Source: Leucobacter zeae (GTDB lineage: Bacteria; Actinomycetota; Actinomycetes; Actinomycetales; Microbacteriaceae). Taken from it: 64,000 nucleotides of DNA. The DNA is taken from contig NZ_QYAB01000002.1 of NCBI RefSeq assembly GCF_016758175.1, positions 124,001 through 188,000 of the forward strand. Direction: 5' to 3'. Within the stretch, counting starts at the first letter, position 1. The number at the start of each line of letters is the position of its first letter. A model generated the notes under the pieces. That model was not told where the DNA came from. It did no database searches and saw nothing but the letters and a program-made list of their open reading frames with translations. A program made the translations under genes and the position numbers. Shown here piece after piece: positions 52,795 through 61,832 of this stretch.

Positions 52795-53877
52795 ATGACT
52801 GCTATTCACGTCGATCGATTGACGATCACGTACGGCGACAACACGGTGATCTCCGACATGGATCTCACGATCCGCGATGGTGAGTTCTTCACGCTCCTCG
52901 GGCCGTCGGGGTGCGGGAAGACGACGCTGCTGCGCACGATCGCGGGATTCATCGCACCGGCCTCCGGTCGCATCGCCTTCGGCGACCGGGACGTGACCGA
53001 CGTGCCGACGCACAAGCGCAACATCGGCATGATGTTCCAGGACTACGCCCTGTTCCCCGATCGCACCGTGGCCGCGAACGTGGCCTACGGGCTCAAAGCC
53101 AGGAAGACCCCGCGCTCCGAGATCGCCCCCCGCGTCGCCGAGGCGCTCGAGCGGGTCGGCATGGAGTCGTTCGCCGCTCGGCACATCGGCGCGCTGTCCG
53201 GCGGCCAGCGCCAGCGCGTCGCCCTCGCCCGGGCCCTGGTCATCCGGCCCAGCGTCCTGCTGATGGACGAGCCGCTCTCCGCGCTCGACACGAAGCTGCG
53301 CCTGCAGATCCGGGAATCCATCATGGATCTGCAGCGCGAGCTCGGGATCACCACGGTGTTCGTGACCCACGACCAGGAGGAAGCGCTCGCGATGAGCGAC
53401 CGGATCGCGCTCTTCAGGACCGGCAGGATCGAGCAGCTCGGCACGCCGTCGGAGATCTACCGGGATCCGGTCTCCAGCTATGCGGCGGACTTCATCGGCG
53501 CAGCGAACGTGCTCCCGGTGACGATCGCGCCTGAGGCGGCCGGCGACGGCGGCGCTGGGATCACGGTGTCGCTCGGAGGCGCTCCGCTGCGCGGGGTCCG
53601 CCGTACCGAGCTCGGGGCGGGCGATGCGTTCGCGATCGCACGCCCCGAGCACCTGCGACTCGTCGCAGCGGATCGCGGGGCCGAGGAGGGCGTGAGCGCG
53701 GTCGCAGGAGAGGTCGTGCGGCAGCAGTACCTGGGCCACCGCCAGCAGCACCGGGTGCGGCTCGCGTCCGGGGCCGAGATCGAGACGTCGGAGCCGGCTT
53801 CGGCGCGCGGTTTCGGCCCGGGGGAGCGCGTGCAGGTGCTGTTCCCGGAGGCCGAGACGCTGGTGATGGCGTCATGA
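52795..53877 (+). CDS. ABC transporter ATP-binding protein (FbpC/PotA/PhnT type)
   Basis: 360 residues. Walker A GPSGCGKTT, Q-loop MFQDYALFP, signature LSGGQRQRVALARAL, Walker B LLMDEPLSALD, then a TOBE domain from about residue 235. AAAGG suits ATG 52795; ATG 52792 is three bases earlier. It belongs with the following permease and binding protein. The class includes ferric-iron, spermidine, thiamine and 2-aminoethylphosphonate importers, so family membership does not give the ligand. ATGA overlap with the permease. Confidence 0.9.
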   Translation: MTAIHVDRLTITYGDNTVISDMDLTIRDGEFFTLLGPSGCGKTTLLRTIAGFIAPASGRIAFGDRDVTDVPTHKRNIGMMFQDYALFPDRTVAANVAYGLKARKTPRSEIAPRVAEALERVGMESFAARHIGALSGGQRQRVALARALVIRPSVLLMDEPLSALDTKLRLQIRESIMDLQRELGITTVFVTHDQEEALAMSDRIALFRTGRIEQLGTPSEIYRDPVSSYAADFIGAANVLPVTIAPEAAGDGGAGITVSLGGAPLRGVRRTELGAGDAFAIARPEHLRLVAADRGAEEGVSAVAGEVVRQQYLGHRQQHRVRLASGAEIETSEPASARGFGPGERVQVLFPEAETLVMAS

Positions 53878-55571
53878 GCACGCGCTCAGAGACCGCCACG
53901 CAGGCCTACCGGATCACGCAGGAGCGCCGTCGCCGGCAGTTCTCACCGTGGCTCGCCCTCACGATCGCGGCGCTCGCGCTCGCGCTGTGCTGCATCGGCT
54001 GGCCGATCCTCAACGTCCTGCTGCACTCGTTCTCGAGCGCCGGAGGCGGCCCGTTCGACGGGTGGGTGCGATTCCTCGGCGACGCGCAGTACCTCACCGC
54101 GGTCGGCAACACGCTGCTCCTCGCGAGCGTCGTCACGGTGATCGCGACCGCGATCGGCGTCTTCCTCGCGTACTTCACGTCGAGGTTCCGCTTCTGGGCG
54201 AAGGCCGTCGTCGCGGTCCTGCCGATCACCGCGATCCTCGTGCCCGAGGTCATCGTGACCCAGGCGTGGCTCATGTTCCTCGGAAACAACGGGTTCCTGA
54301 CCCGGTTCATGCGCGATTCGTTCGGGGTCGAGCTCCCCACGCTCTACGGGTGGCGCGGCCTGATCCTGATCCTGCCGCTGCTCTACTACACCTACGTCTA
54401 CCTGGGAACGCTCGCCGCGCTCAAGAGCTTCGACTCCCAGCTCGAGGAGGCCGCGATGAGTCTCGGGTCGTCGCCGTTCCGGGCGCGCATGCAGGTGATG
54501 ATCCCCGCGATCTTCCCGGCCGTCGCGTCGAGCTCGATCGTCGTGTTCACCCTCACGATCGGCAACTTCGCAACCTCGACGATCATCGGCGGCAAGGTGG
54601 AACTGCTCGCGCCGCTCACCTACCAGGCGTTCCTCGCCGAGACCGGCGGCGACCCGGTGATGCAATCGACCCTCGCCACGGTGTCGATCGCGATCGTCGC
54701 ACTCGTGCTCTTCTTCCAACGCCTCACCGTCGGGAGGAAGAAGTACGAGATGGTCCAGGGCCGCTCCTGGGTGCCGATCAGGCTCCGCGGGCTCGGAGGC
54801 TTCGTGAACGCGCTGATCGCCGCCGTGCTGCTGATCGCCTCGACGCTGCCGCTCGTCATGGTCGCGGTCATGGCGTTCACCTCCAGCACGGGGCCCGTGC
54901 TGCGCTGGGGCGAGTTCTCCCTCGACAGCATCGAGAAGGTGCTCACCCGCGAACCGCAGCCGATTCTGAACACCATCGGATTCGGAGCGCTCGCCTGCCT
55001 GATCGGCGTGATCGTCTCGATCGTCGTGTCGATCGTCATCGTGAAGAAGAAGAACTTCCTCACGCCTGCGCTCGACTACGTCGTGATGCTGCCCATGGCG
55101 CTGTCGGGCACCGTGCTCGGCATCGGCATGATGACGACGTTCGGGTCGGGCAGCGTGCTGCCGCTGTCGGGCACCACCGCCATCATCGTGCTCGTGTTCG
55201 TCGTCAGGCGTCTCGTCCACGGGGTCCGCAACTCGTCCGCGACGCTGCACGCGATCCCGGATTCGCTGGAGGACGCGTCCGTGAGCCTCGGGGTGCCGCC
55301 GTTCCGGTCGTTCCTGAATGTCGTGCTCCCGCTCATGGTGCCCGGTATCGCCGCGGCCACCGTGCTGACCTGGGTCACGATCATCGGCGAGCTCTCGGCG
55401 TCGCTCGTCGTCTATTCGGCGGGCAAGGAGACCATCACGATCAAGGTCTTCCAGCTCATGAACACCGGCCTGAACGGACAGGCGGCGGCGTACGGCCTGA
55501 TCCTCATCCTCCTCGCGATCGTGCCGATCGTCGTCGCGTCGAGGGTCTTCAAGATCCGGCTCTTCACCTGA
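53874..55571 (+). CDS. ABC transporter permease, two-domain (FbpB/PhnV-like)
   Basis: 565 residues, two fused six-helix modules with EAA loops at about residues 190-212 (EAAMSLGSSPFRARMQVMIPAIFP) and 465-490 (DASVSLGVPPFRSFLNVVLPLMVPG). It starts inside the stop of the ATPase gene. Sixty-five bases of leader separate it from the binding-protein gene. Confidence 0.92.
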   Translation: MSTRSETATQAYRITQERRRRQFSPWLALTIAALALALCCIGWPILNVLLHSFSSAGGGPFDGWVRFLGDAQYLTAVGNTLLLASVVTVIATAIGVFLAYFTSRFRFWAKAVVAVLPITAILVPEVIVTQAWLMFLGNNGFLTRFMRDSFGVELPTLYGWRGLILILPLLYYTYVYLGTLAALKSFDSQLEEAAMSLGSSPFRARMQVMIPAIFPAVASSSIVVFTLTIGNFATSTIIGGKVELLAPLTYQAFLAETGGDPVMQSTLATVSIAIVALVLFFQRLTVGRKKYEMVQGRSWVPIRLRGLGGFVNALIAAVLLIASTLPLVMVAVMAFTSSTGPVLRWGEFSLDSIEKVLTREPQPILNTIGFGALACLIGVIVSIVVSIVIVKKKNFLTPALDYVVMLPMALSGTVLGIGMMTTFGSGSVLPLSGTTAIIVLVFVVRRLVHGVRNSSATLHAIPDSLEDASVSLGVPPFRSFLNVVLPLMVPGIAAATVLTWVTIIGELSASLVVYSAGKETITIKVFQLMNTGLNGQAAAYGLILILLAIVPIVVASRVFKIRLFT

Positions 55572-55636
55572 GTCGCCCCGACCTCACCGTCCACATCCGC
55601 AATCCTCACCATTCCGCATCGAGCATAGGAGCCATC

Positions 55637-56632
55637 TTGCGCGCATCACACCTCATCCGCGTCGGGGCCGTCACGGTCGCCGCCGCCTTTCTGCTCACGG
55701 GCTGCTCGGGCGGCGGCGGGGGCGGCGACGCCCAGACCGCCGTCATGTACAGCTCGAACAACGAGACCGCCGTCGGAGTCGTGGTCGACGCTGCGGCCGC
55801 GCTCGACCCCGCGCTGAAGGTCGACGTCGTCACCGGCAGCTCCGGCCCGCTGCTGCAGCGGATCGAGTCCGAGGCGTCGAAGCCCGCTGCGGACGTCTTC
55901 TACAGCGCGCCGGCCGCGACGCTCCAGGAGTACGCGGACGCGGTCGAGCCGTATCGCTCGCCCGAGGCCGACGCGATCCCCGAGGAGATGCGCGACGGCG
56001 AGGACCGCTGGGTCCCGAGCAACGTCCACGTCGTGGCGTTCATGGTGAACACCGACCAGGCCGACGACGGCACCGCGCCGACGAGCTGGGAGGACCTGAC
56101 CGATCCGTCGTGGAAGGGCAAGATCATTGTCGCCGACCCCTCGCAGTCGACGACCGCGCTGACCGCGCTCTACGGCGCGTCGAAGGTGCTCGGCGAGGAC
56201 GGCTTCGCCGACCTCGCCGCGAATCTCGAGGTGACGGAGAACTCGAGCAACGTCTACCCCGCGGTCGCGCAGGGCGAGTACGCCGTGTCCATCGGCTACG
56301 AGTCGAACATCTACCCCTACATCGCGGGCGAGCAGGCCGGCATCGAGATGGTCTACCCCGAGGACGGCACCTTCGTCGAGCAGGACGCGGTCATGATCGT
56401 CAAGGACGGCCCGAACCCGGAGGCCGCGAAGCGCCTCATCGACACCATCCTGTCGAAGGAGGCGCAGGAGGAGAACCTGGCGCAGTCCTTCCGGCGTCCG
56501 AGCCGGGACGACATCGACATCACCGAGTTCGTCGATTTCGCGCCGCTGGACGAGCTCACGATCGTCGACATCCACGGCGACGCGGACGACCGGGGTCGCG
56601 AGGACTTCCTCGCCGCCTGGGCCGCCCGCTAG
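55637..56632 (+). CDS. ABC transporter substrate-binding lipoprotein (Fbp/FutA/PhnS fold), TTG start
   Basis: 331 residues. TTG 55637 is the start: AGGAG lies five bases before it, and no ATG or GTG fits the signal peptide LIRVGAVTVAAAFLLTGC, which has a lipobox LTGC. The mature protein has YSSNNETAV, DVVTGSSGPLLQRIESEASKPAADVFYSA and VKDGPNPEAAKRLIDTIL, type 2 binding-protein features. Tyr pairs of classical iron binding are not obvious; the phosphatase gene downstream instead suggests a phosphorylated organic ligand. Confidence 0.88.
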   Translation: MRASHLIRVGAVTVAAAFLLTGCSGGGGGGDAQTAVMYSSNNETAVGVVVDAAAALDPALKVDVVTGSSGPLLQRIESEASKPAADVFYSAPAATLQEYADAVEPYRSPEADAIPEEMRDGEDRWVPSNVHVVAFMVNTDQADDGTAPTSWEDLTDPSWKGKIIVADPSQSTTALTALYGASKVLGEDGFADLAANLEVTENSSNVYPAVAQGEYAVSIGYESNIYPYIAGEQAGIEMVYPEDGTFVEQDAVMIVKDGPNPEAAKRLIDTILSKEAQEENLAQSFRRPSRDDIDITEFVDFAPLDELTIVDIHGDADDRGREDFLAAWAAR

Positions 56633-56712
56633 CGCAGCCCGATCGCGCCCCGGACCCTCGCCGCGCACGCGGCGGGGGCCGGAGCCCACCGCGACCCACC
56701 GAAAGGCCGAAC

Positions 56713-57501
56713 ATGACATTCTCCGACCACCCGAGCGCCGACGACTTCATCGCGTTCATCGACGAGCTCGCCGATGCCGCCCGCGCCCTGCTCTCGGAAC
56801 GCCACGAGGGCGGTCGCTTCGAGACCAAATCGGATCGCAGCCCGGTGACCGAGTTCGACCGGGGGATCGAACGCGCGCTGCGCGAGCGGATCGCGGAGCG
56901 CTTCCCGGAGCACGGGATCATCGGCGAGGAGTTCCCTCCGGAGCGGGCCGACGCCGAGTACGTGTGGATCATGGATCCGATCGACGGCACCAAGTCGTTC
57001 GTGGCGGGGGTCCCCGTGTTCACGACGCTCATCGCGCTGTGCCGCGACGGCGTCCCGGTGATCGGCGTGGTCGATGCGTCGGTCTCCCGGGATCGGTGGC
57101 TCGGCGTCGAGGGGCGGCCGACCACCCTGAACGGGGTCCGGGTGCGGACGAGCGGGCGCACCGAGCTCGACGGCGCGACGCTCGCCTGGAGCCAGCCCGA
57201 CCACGTGCTCGACGAGCACCGTGCGGGCTACGGCTCCCTCGTGGAGCGCGTGGCATGGAGCGTCTTCGGCTCGGCCTCGTACGGTTTCGGGCGCCTGGCA
57301 TCGGGCGCAGTCGACGTGGCCGCGTACAGCGGGGGCATCGGGGCATACGACGTCTGCGCGCTCGTGCCGATCATCGAGGGCGCCGGGGGAGCGATCAGCG
57401 ACGGCGACGGCTCGCCGATCACGATCCGGCAGCCGCGCGCGTGCGTCGCCGCCGCGACGCCGGAGCTGCACGCGCGAGTGCTCTCCGAACTGAGCGCATG
57501 A
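56713..57501 (+). CDS. Inositol-monophosphatase-family phosphatase
   Basis: 262 residues. Metal-binding signatures: GEEFPPE (Glu), WIMDPIDGTKSFVAG (DPxDGT) and GAYDVCALVPIIEGAGG (the late Asp). The family includes inositol monophosphatase, histidinol phosphatase and 3'-phosphoadenosine phosphatase. Placed between an importer and its presumed regulator, it probably dephosphorylates the imported compound inside the cell. The upstream GAAAGG gives a good ribosome site. Confidence 0.88.
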   Translation: MTFSDHPSADDFIAFIDELADAARALLSERHEGGRFETKSDRSPVTEFDRGIERALRERIAERFPEHGIIGEEFPPERADAEYVWIMDPIDGTKSFVAGVPVFTTLIALCRDGVPVIGVVDASVSRDRWLGVEGRPTTLNGVRVRTSGRTELDGATLAWSQPDHVLDEHRAGYGSLVERVAWSVFGSASYGFGRLASGAVDVAAYSGGIGAYDVCALVPIIEGAGGAISDGDGSPITIRQPRACVAAATPELHARVLSELSA

Positions 57502-57561
57502 GACGCGAGGGCGCCGTGCACGAGCCCGTCGGCCGGCGCGTGCAGAGGGTAGGCTGACGGC

Positions 57562-58317
57562 ATGTCCTCGCAGCACCCCCTGTACGTGGGGATCTACACG
57601 GAAATGGCCGAGCGGATCCGTTCGGGGGCGTGGGCCGAGGGCATGCGCCTCCCCAGCGAGGAGAAGCTGCGCGAGGAGTTCGAGACCTCGCGGGGTCCGG
57701 TGCGCCAGGCGCTCGCGCTGCTGCGCTCGGAGGGCCTCGTCACCGGCGGTCGGGGAGCGCCGCCGCGCGTGCGGAAGGCGGTCCCGTCGCAGCCGTTCGA
57801 CACCTACATCTCATTCACCGACTGGGCGGCGACGCTCGGTCGCGCACCGACCAGCCGGCTGATCGAGCTCACCCGGAAGCTCGCCGACGCGGAACTCGCC
57901 CGGGAGCTCGACCTGCCGGAGGACGGCCCCGTCGTCGCGGTCTCGCGCATGCGCGGCTTCGACGGGATCCCCGTCATGCTGGAACGGAGCGTGTACACGA
58001 TGGCGGTGGGGCGGTGGCTGCTCGACGCGGACCTCGAGACGCGCAGCATCTACCAGACCTTCCGCGAGCACGGCGTCTTCCCCACTCGCTCCCGCAACGT
58101 CATCGACGCCGTCGCGGCCGACCCGCTCGACGCGCGCTGGCTGGCGGTGCCCCAGGGCAGCCCGCTGCTGCGGGTGCGCCGCACGGCGTTCGACCAGGAC
58201 GGCGCGATCATCGACATCACGGACAACCGGTATCTGCCGGAGCGGGCGACCTTCATCGTCGAGAACACGGCCGCCTCGGGCGGACTGATCCGGGAGGCCT
58301 TCGAGAGCGACGACTAG
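57562..58317 (+). CDS. GntR-family regulator with UTRA domain (HutC/PhnF type)
   Basis: 251 residues. The winged helix spans about 8-75 (LPSEEKLREEFETSRGPVRQAL), and the UTRA ligand domain covers 90-245 (SRMRGFDGIPVMLERSVYT, IDITDNRYLPERATFIVEN). The last gene of the Fbp-type cluster, preceded by its own TAGGCT six bases before ATG. UTRA proteins sense small metabolites such as phosphonates or sugar phosphates, consistent with the transporter/phosphatase context. Confidence 0.92.
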   Translation: MSSQHPLYVGIYTEMAERIRSGAWAEGMRLPSEEKLREEFETSRGPVRQALALLRSEGLVTGGRGAPPRVRKAVPSQPFDTYISFTDWAATLGRAPTSRLIELTRKLADAELARELDLPEDGPVVAVSRMRGFDGIPVMLERSVYTMAVGRWLLDADLETRSIYQTFREHGVFPTRSRNVIDAVAADPLDARWLAVPQGSPLLRVRRTAFDQDGAIIDITDNRYLPERATFIVENTAASGGLIREAFESDD

Positions 58318-58323
58318 CGATGC

Positions 58324-58381
58324 CCCTGCACCGGCGGCGGCCCCGGATCCGATCGGACCCGGGGCCGCCGCCGGTGCAGGG
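58324..58381. terminator. Bidirectional terminator, perfect 23-bp stem
   Basis: Arms 58324-58346 and 58359-58381 are exact complements with a 12-base loop that itself contains CGATCG. It lies between the convergent GntR and agmatine-deiminase-like genes. Confidence 0.85.
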
Positions 58382-58387
58382 CGCGGG

Positions 58388-59416
58388 CTACGCGACCTTC
58401 GGCTGCTGCTGCGTGATGCAGTGGATCCCGCCGCCGCGCTCGAAGAGCGGCCGGGCGTCGATCCCGATCACGGTGCGCCCGGGGTAGACCTCGCGCAGCG
58501 TCGCCAGAGCGCGGTCGTCGGCCGCCTGGTCGCCGAAGGAGCAGGCGAGCACCGCGCCGTTGATGACGACGTGGTTGATGTAGCTGAAGTCGACGAAGCC
58601 GCCGGCGTCGCGCAGGGTCCCCGGGGCGGAGAGGTCGATGATCTCGAAGCTCGCGCCCGTCTCAGCGCGGTAGCGCTCCGCGATCTCCCGGTTGGTCCTC
58701 GCGATCTCGTGATCGGGATGGGTCTCGGCGTCCTGACGGTGCATGAGCAGCACGTCGGGGGTCGCGAACGCCGCGAGGATGTCGGAGTGCCCGCGCGTAC
58801 CGAACGTGTCGTGATCGCGGGTGAGACCGCGGGGCAGCCACAGCGCGCTGGTCGTGCCGATCGTGCGGGCGAGCTCGGCCTCGACCTGCTCCTTGGTCCA
58901 GCCGGGGTTGCGACCCGGGTCGAGCTGCACGGTCTCGGTGAGGACGACACGACCGGTGCCGTCGACCTGGATCCCGCCGCCCTCGTTGGTCATCTCCGAG
59001 TTCACGAGTTCCGCGCCTGCGGCCTCGGCCACGATGCGGCCGATGTGCTGGTCGTGCTCCCAGCTGGCCCAGTCCTGGCCGCCCCAGCCGTTGAAGACGA
59101 AGTTGACGGCGCCGAGCCGTCCGTCGTCGCCGATCACGAAGCTCGGGCCGATGTCGCGCATCCAGGCGTCGTCGAGCGGTGCGCTGATGCGGTCGATCTG
59201 CCCCGCGAGGTACTTCGCCGCGATCTCCTCGTCGCCGGGGTTCACGACCACGGTCACCGGCTGGTACTCGCTCGCCGCGTTGGCGACGGCGGACCAGGTG
59301 GTGCGGGCCTCCTCGACCTCGGCCTCGGTGTCGCCGAGCGTGTATCCGCTCGTCGGCCAGGCCAGCCAGAGTCGATCCTGCTCGTGTCCCTCGATGGGCA
59401 TGCGCCACGTCGTCAT
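58388..59416 (-). CDS. Agmatine deiminase family protein
   Basis: 342 residues of the guanidino-group-modifying superfamily. DDAWMRDIGPSFVIGDDG, NEGGGIQVDG, TRGHSDILAAF and the catalytic cysteine in GGGIHCITQQ match agmatine deiminase, which yields N-carbamoylputrescine and ammonia. No carbamoylputrescine amidase is adjacent. ATG 59416 has AAGGAGC upstream; 14 upstream codons in frame lack support. The divergent neighbour is the LIV-type transporter, which could import the substrate. Confidence 0.9.
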   Translation of the reverse strand: MTTWRMPIEGHEQDRLWLAWPTSGYTLGDTEAEVEEARTTWSAVANAASEYQPVTVVVNPGDEEIAAKYLAGQIDRISAPLDDAWMRDIGPSFVIGDDGRLGAVNFVFNGWGGQDWASWEHDQHIGRIVAEAAGAELVNSEMTNEGGGIQVDGTGRVVLTETVQLDPGRNPGWTKEQVEAELARTIGTTSALWLPRGLTRDHDTFGTRGHSDILAAFATPDVLLMHRQDAETHPDHEIARTNREIAERYRAETGASFEIIDLSAPGTLRDAGGFVDFSYINHVVINGAVLACSFGDQAADDRALATLREVYPGRTVIGIDARPLFERGGGIHCITQQQPKVA

Positions 59417-59684
59417 ACGGTTGCTCCTTGTGCTCTCGCCGTGGATCGGCTTCCGCACAGTCTAACGGGAAGGTTGACCGACAGGGAACGGGAGTTGCAG
59501 GCCGGCGCCGCGGGCCGGGTCGATCGGCGGGTCCGGGGCGGGCCGCGCCGCATCCGTGTCCGAAATGTGATGCGGGGGTCGCGCGGATCGCGGCAGAATC
59601 TGTACTATTGCACATGGCGCAGGGATCGCACGTCGATCCCGACCCTTCCAGTGATTCGAAGATGCATCGCGAAAGGAACTCTTG

Positions 59685-60863
59685 ATGTTCACACGGCACA
59701 CCCCCCGAGCCCGGCGCCTCGCGGCGACCGGCGCCCTGGTATTCACGGCGGCCCTCGCCCTCAGCGGTTGCTCGGGCGGCCTCGCGAGCGGCGGCGGCGG
59801 AGACGAGCAGTCGAGCGACGGCCCGATCAAGCTCGGCATGCTCGCCCCGTTCTCGGGGTCCGAGGCGGCCTTCGGCGACTACATGAAGTTCGGGGCCGAG
59901 CTCGCGATCGAGGAGGTCAACGCCGACGGCGGCGTCGACGGCCGCGACCTCGAGCTCGTCACCGAGGACGACGCGTGCGACGCGACCGCTGCGGTCGCCG
60001 CGGCCCAGAAGCTCGTCACCGCGGAGGTCTCCGGATCCGTCGGCGGCTACTGCTCGGGCGCGACGCTCCCGACCCTCCCGATCTTCGCCGATGCGGGCAT
60101 CCCCATGGTGATCCCCGCCGCGAACTCGAACGAGCTCGTCGGCCAGGGCGCGTTCATGATCAACGGCACCGGCACGCAGCAGGCGGAAGCCGCCGTCGCG
60201 TGGCTGAACCAGGAGGGCGCGAAGACCGTCGTCATCGTCGACGACAACCAGGCGTACCCGAAGGACCTCGCGGACTCCATCGAGGAGCAGGCCGAGGGCA
60301 TCACCGTCAAGCGCGAGCACGTGAACCCCAAGGAGAAGGACTTCTCGGCGAACGTCAACAGCATCCTCGGCTCAGATCCCGACTTCGTGGTCTGGACCGG
60401 CTACTACCAGGCCGGCGGACTGCTGATCAACCAGCTGCGCGGCGCGGGCTACGACGGGCCCGTGCTCGTCGGCGACGGCTCGGTCGACGCCCAGCTCGCC
60501 GCGATCGCGGGCGATTCGGCGATCACGAACGTGGTGGGCACGTTCACCCGTACGCCGGACATGCTCGAGAACGGCGAGCAGTGGACGGAGGACTACAAGA
60601 AGGTTTCGGGCGGCAAGGATCCCGGTCCGTACTCCATCCAGACCTACGAAGCGGTGAAGACCATGGCGCAGGCGATGACCGACGCCGGCGGCACCGACAC
60701 CGACGCGGTCACGCAGGCGCTCAAGGATCTCAAGGACTTCCCGCTGCTCACGGGAGACCTCACCTTCGCGGACGACGGCTCGCGACTCGGCGGCGGCTTC
60801 GTCATCGTCGAGCCGACCGGCGACGGCGGCGCGTTCGTGCTGAAGGACGACCTCCAGGGCTGA
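59685..60863 (+). CDS. Branched-chain amino-acid-type ABC transporter, substrate-binding lipoprotein
   Basis: 392 residues with lipobox LSGC at about residue 27 and a Gly/Ser linker. IKLGMLAPFSGSEAAFGDYMKFGAELAIEEVNADGG is the LivJ/AmiC type I fold, continuing to VIVDDNQAYPKDLADS. AAAGGA precedes ATG 59685; a TTG three bases earlier would be alternative. First gene of the operon livJ-H-M-G-F-like. Ligand can be an amino acid, amide or urea; not readable. Confidence 0.92.
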   Translation: MFTRHTPRARRLAATGALVFTAALALSGCSGGLASGGGGDEQSSDGPIKLGMLAPFSGSEAAFGDYMKFGAELAIEEVNADGGVDGRDLELVTEDDACDATAAVAAAQKLVTAEVSGSVGGYCSGATLPTLPIFADAGIPMVIPAANSNELVGQGAFMINGTGTQQAEAAVAWLNQEGAKTVVIVDDNQAYPKDLADSIEEQAEGITVKREHVNPKEKDFSANVNSILGSDPDFVVWTGYYQAGGLLINQLRGAGYDGPVLVGDGSVDAQLAAIAGDSAITNVVGTFTRTPDMLENGEQWTEDYKKVSGGKDPGPYSIQTYEAVKTMAQAMTDAGGTDTDAVTQALKDLKDFPLLTGDLTFADDGSRLGGGFVIVEPTGDGGAFVLKDDLQG

Positions 60864-60871
60864 GCGGACGC

Positions 60872-60913
60872 GGCGGGGATCGTTCCCGGCCTCGGCCGGG
60901 AACGATCCCCGCC
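60872..60913 (+). terminator. Intra-operon hairpin behind the binding-protein gene
   Basis: Arms 60872-60891 and 60894-60913 are perfect 20-base complements with only two bases between. Its place between the binding protein and permease genes suggests partial termination or message protection that raises binding-protein yield. Confidence 0.75.
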
Positions 60914-60936
60914 ACCGCTCACGAGAGAGGCACGCT

Positions 60937-61830
60937 ATGTTCCAACTCATCTGGAACGGGCTCTTCGTCGGCGCGTTCTACGCGCTCGTCGCGCTCGGCT
61001 ACAGCATGGTCTACGGCATCATCAAGCTGCTGAACTTCGCGCACGGCGACCTGTACATGCTCGGGTCGTTCCTCGCGTTCGTGATCCTCGGCGGCTTCAC
61101 CGGGTTGTTCGGCCTGGGGTCGATCCCCGTGCTCCTGCTGGTCCTGCTCATCACGATGCTGCTCACCGGCGGCATCGGAGTGATCATCGAGCGCGTCGCC
61201 TATCGACCGCTGCGATCGAGCCCGCGGCTCGCGGCGCTCATCACCGCGGTGGGCGTCTCCTTCACGCTCGAGTACGCGGTCAGGCAGATATTCGGGCCGA
61301 ACACCCGGGTCTTCCCGATCCGGCTCGAGGGGTCTCCGATCGAGGTCCTCGGGGCGCGGATCACGATGCCGCAGGTCGTGCTCATGCTGGTCGCCGCGAT
61401 CCTCATGTTCCTGCTGCAGCGCTACGTCATGCACTCCCGGGAGGGGCGCGCGATGCGCGCGATCGCGCTCGACCAGAAGGCGTCGCTGCTCATGGGAGTG
61501 AACGTCAACCGCGTCATCTCGCGCACGTTCTTCATCGGGTCGGCGCTCGCGGGCGCGGCCGGGGTGATGGCCGCGGCCTACTACGGCACGATCGACTTCC
61601 TGATGGGCTTCGTGATCGGCCTCAAGGCGTTCACGGCTGCGGTCATCGGAGGCATCGGCAATCTGTACGGCGCGATGATCGGCGGGCTGGTGCTCGGCCT
61701 GCTCGAGTCGTTCGGCACGTACTGGTTCGGCGGCGAGTGGCGCGACGTGTTCGCGTTCGGCTTCCTGATCCTCTTCCTGGTATTCAAGCCGACGGGCATC
61801 CTCGGCGAGCGCGTGGTGGAAAGGGTCTGA
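60937..61830 (+). CDS. livH: Branched-chain amino-acid-type ABC transporter permease LivH-like
   Basis: 297 residues with about eight hydrophobic segments. LIWNGLFVGAFYALVALGYSMVYGIIKLLNFAHGD, the RSREGRAMRAIALDQKAS-like loop (HSREGRAMRAIALDQ) and GLKAFTAAVIGGIGNLYGAMIGG are LivH signatures. GAGAGAGG lies before ATG. Followed two bases later by livM. Confidence 0.94.
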   Translation: MFQLIWNGLFVGAFYALVALGYSMVYGIIKLLNFAHGDLYMLGSFLAFVILGGFTGLFGLGSIPVLLLVLLITMLLTGGIGVIIERVAYRPLRSSPRLAALITAVGVSFTLEYAVRQIFGPNTRVFPIRLEGSPIEVLGARITMPQVVLMLVAAILMFLLQRYVMHSREGRAMRAIALDQKASLLMGVNVNRVISRTFFIGSALAGAAGVMAAAYYGTIDFLMGFVIGLKAFTAAVIGGIGNLYGAMIGGLVLGLLESFGTYWFGGEWRDVFAFGFLILFLVFKPTGILGERVVERV

Positions 61831-61832
61831 TC

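Noticed and set aside
52795-56632. Plain ferric iron transporter (FbpABC)
   Set aside because: Architecture fits, but the phosphatase and UTRA regulator in the cluster and the lack of obvious iron ligands make iron only one option; left without gene symbols.
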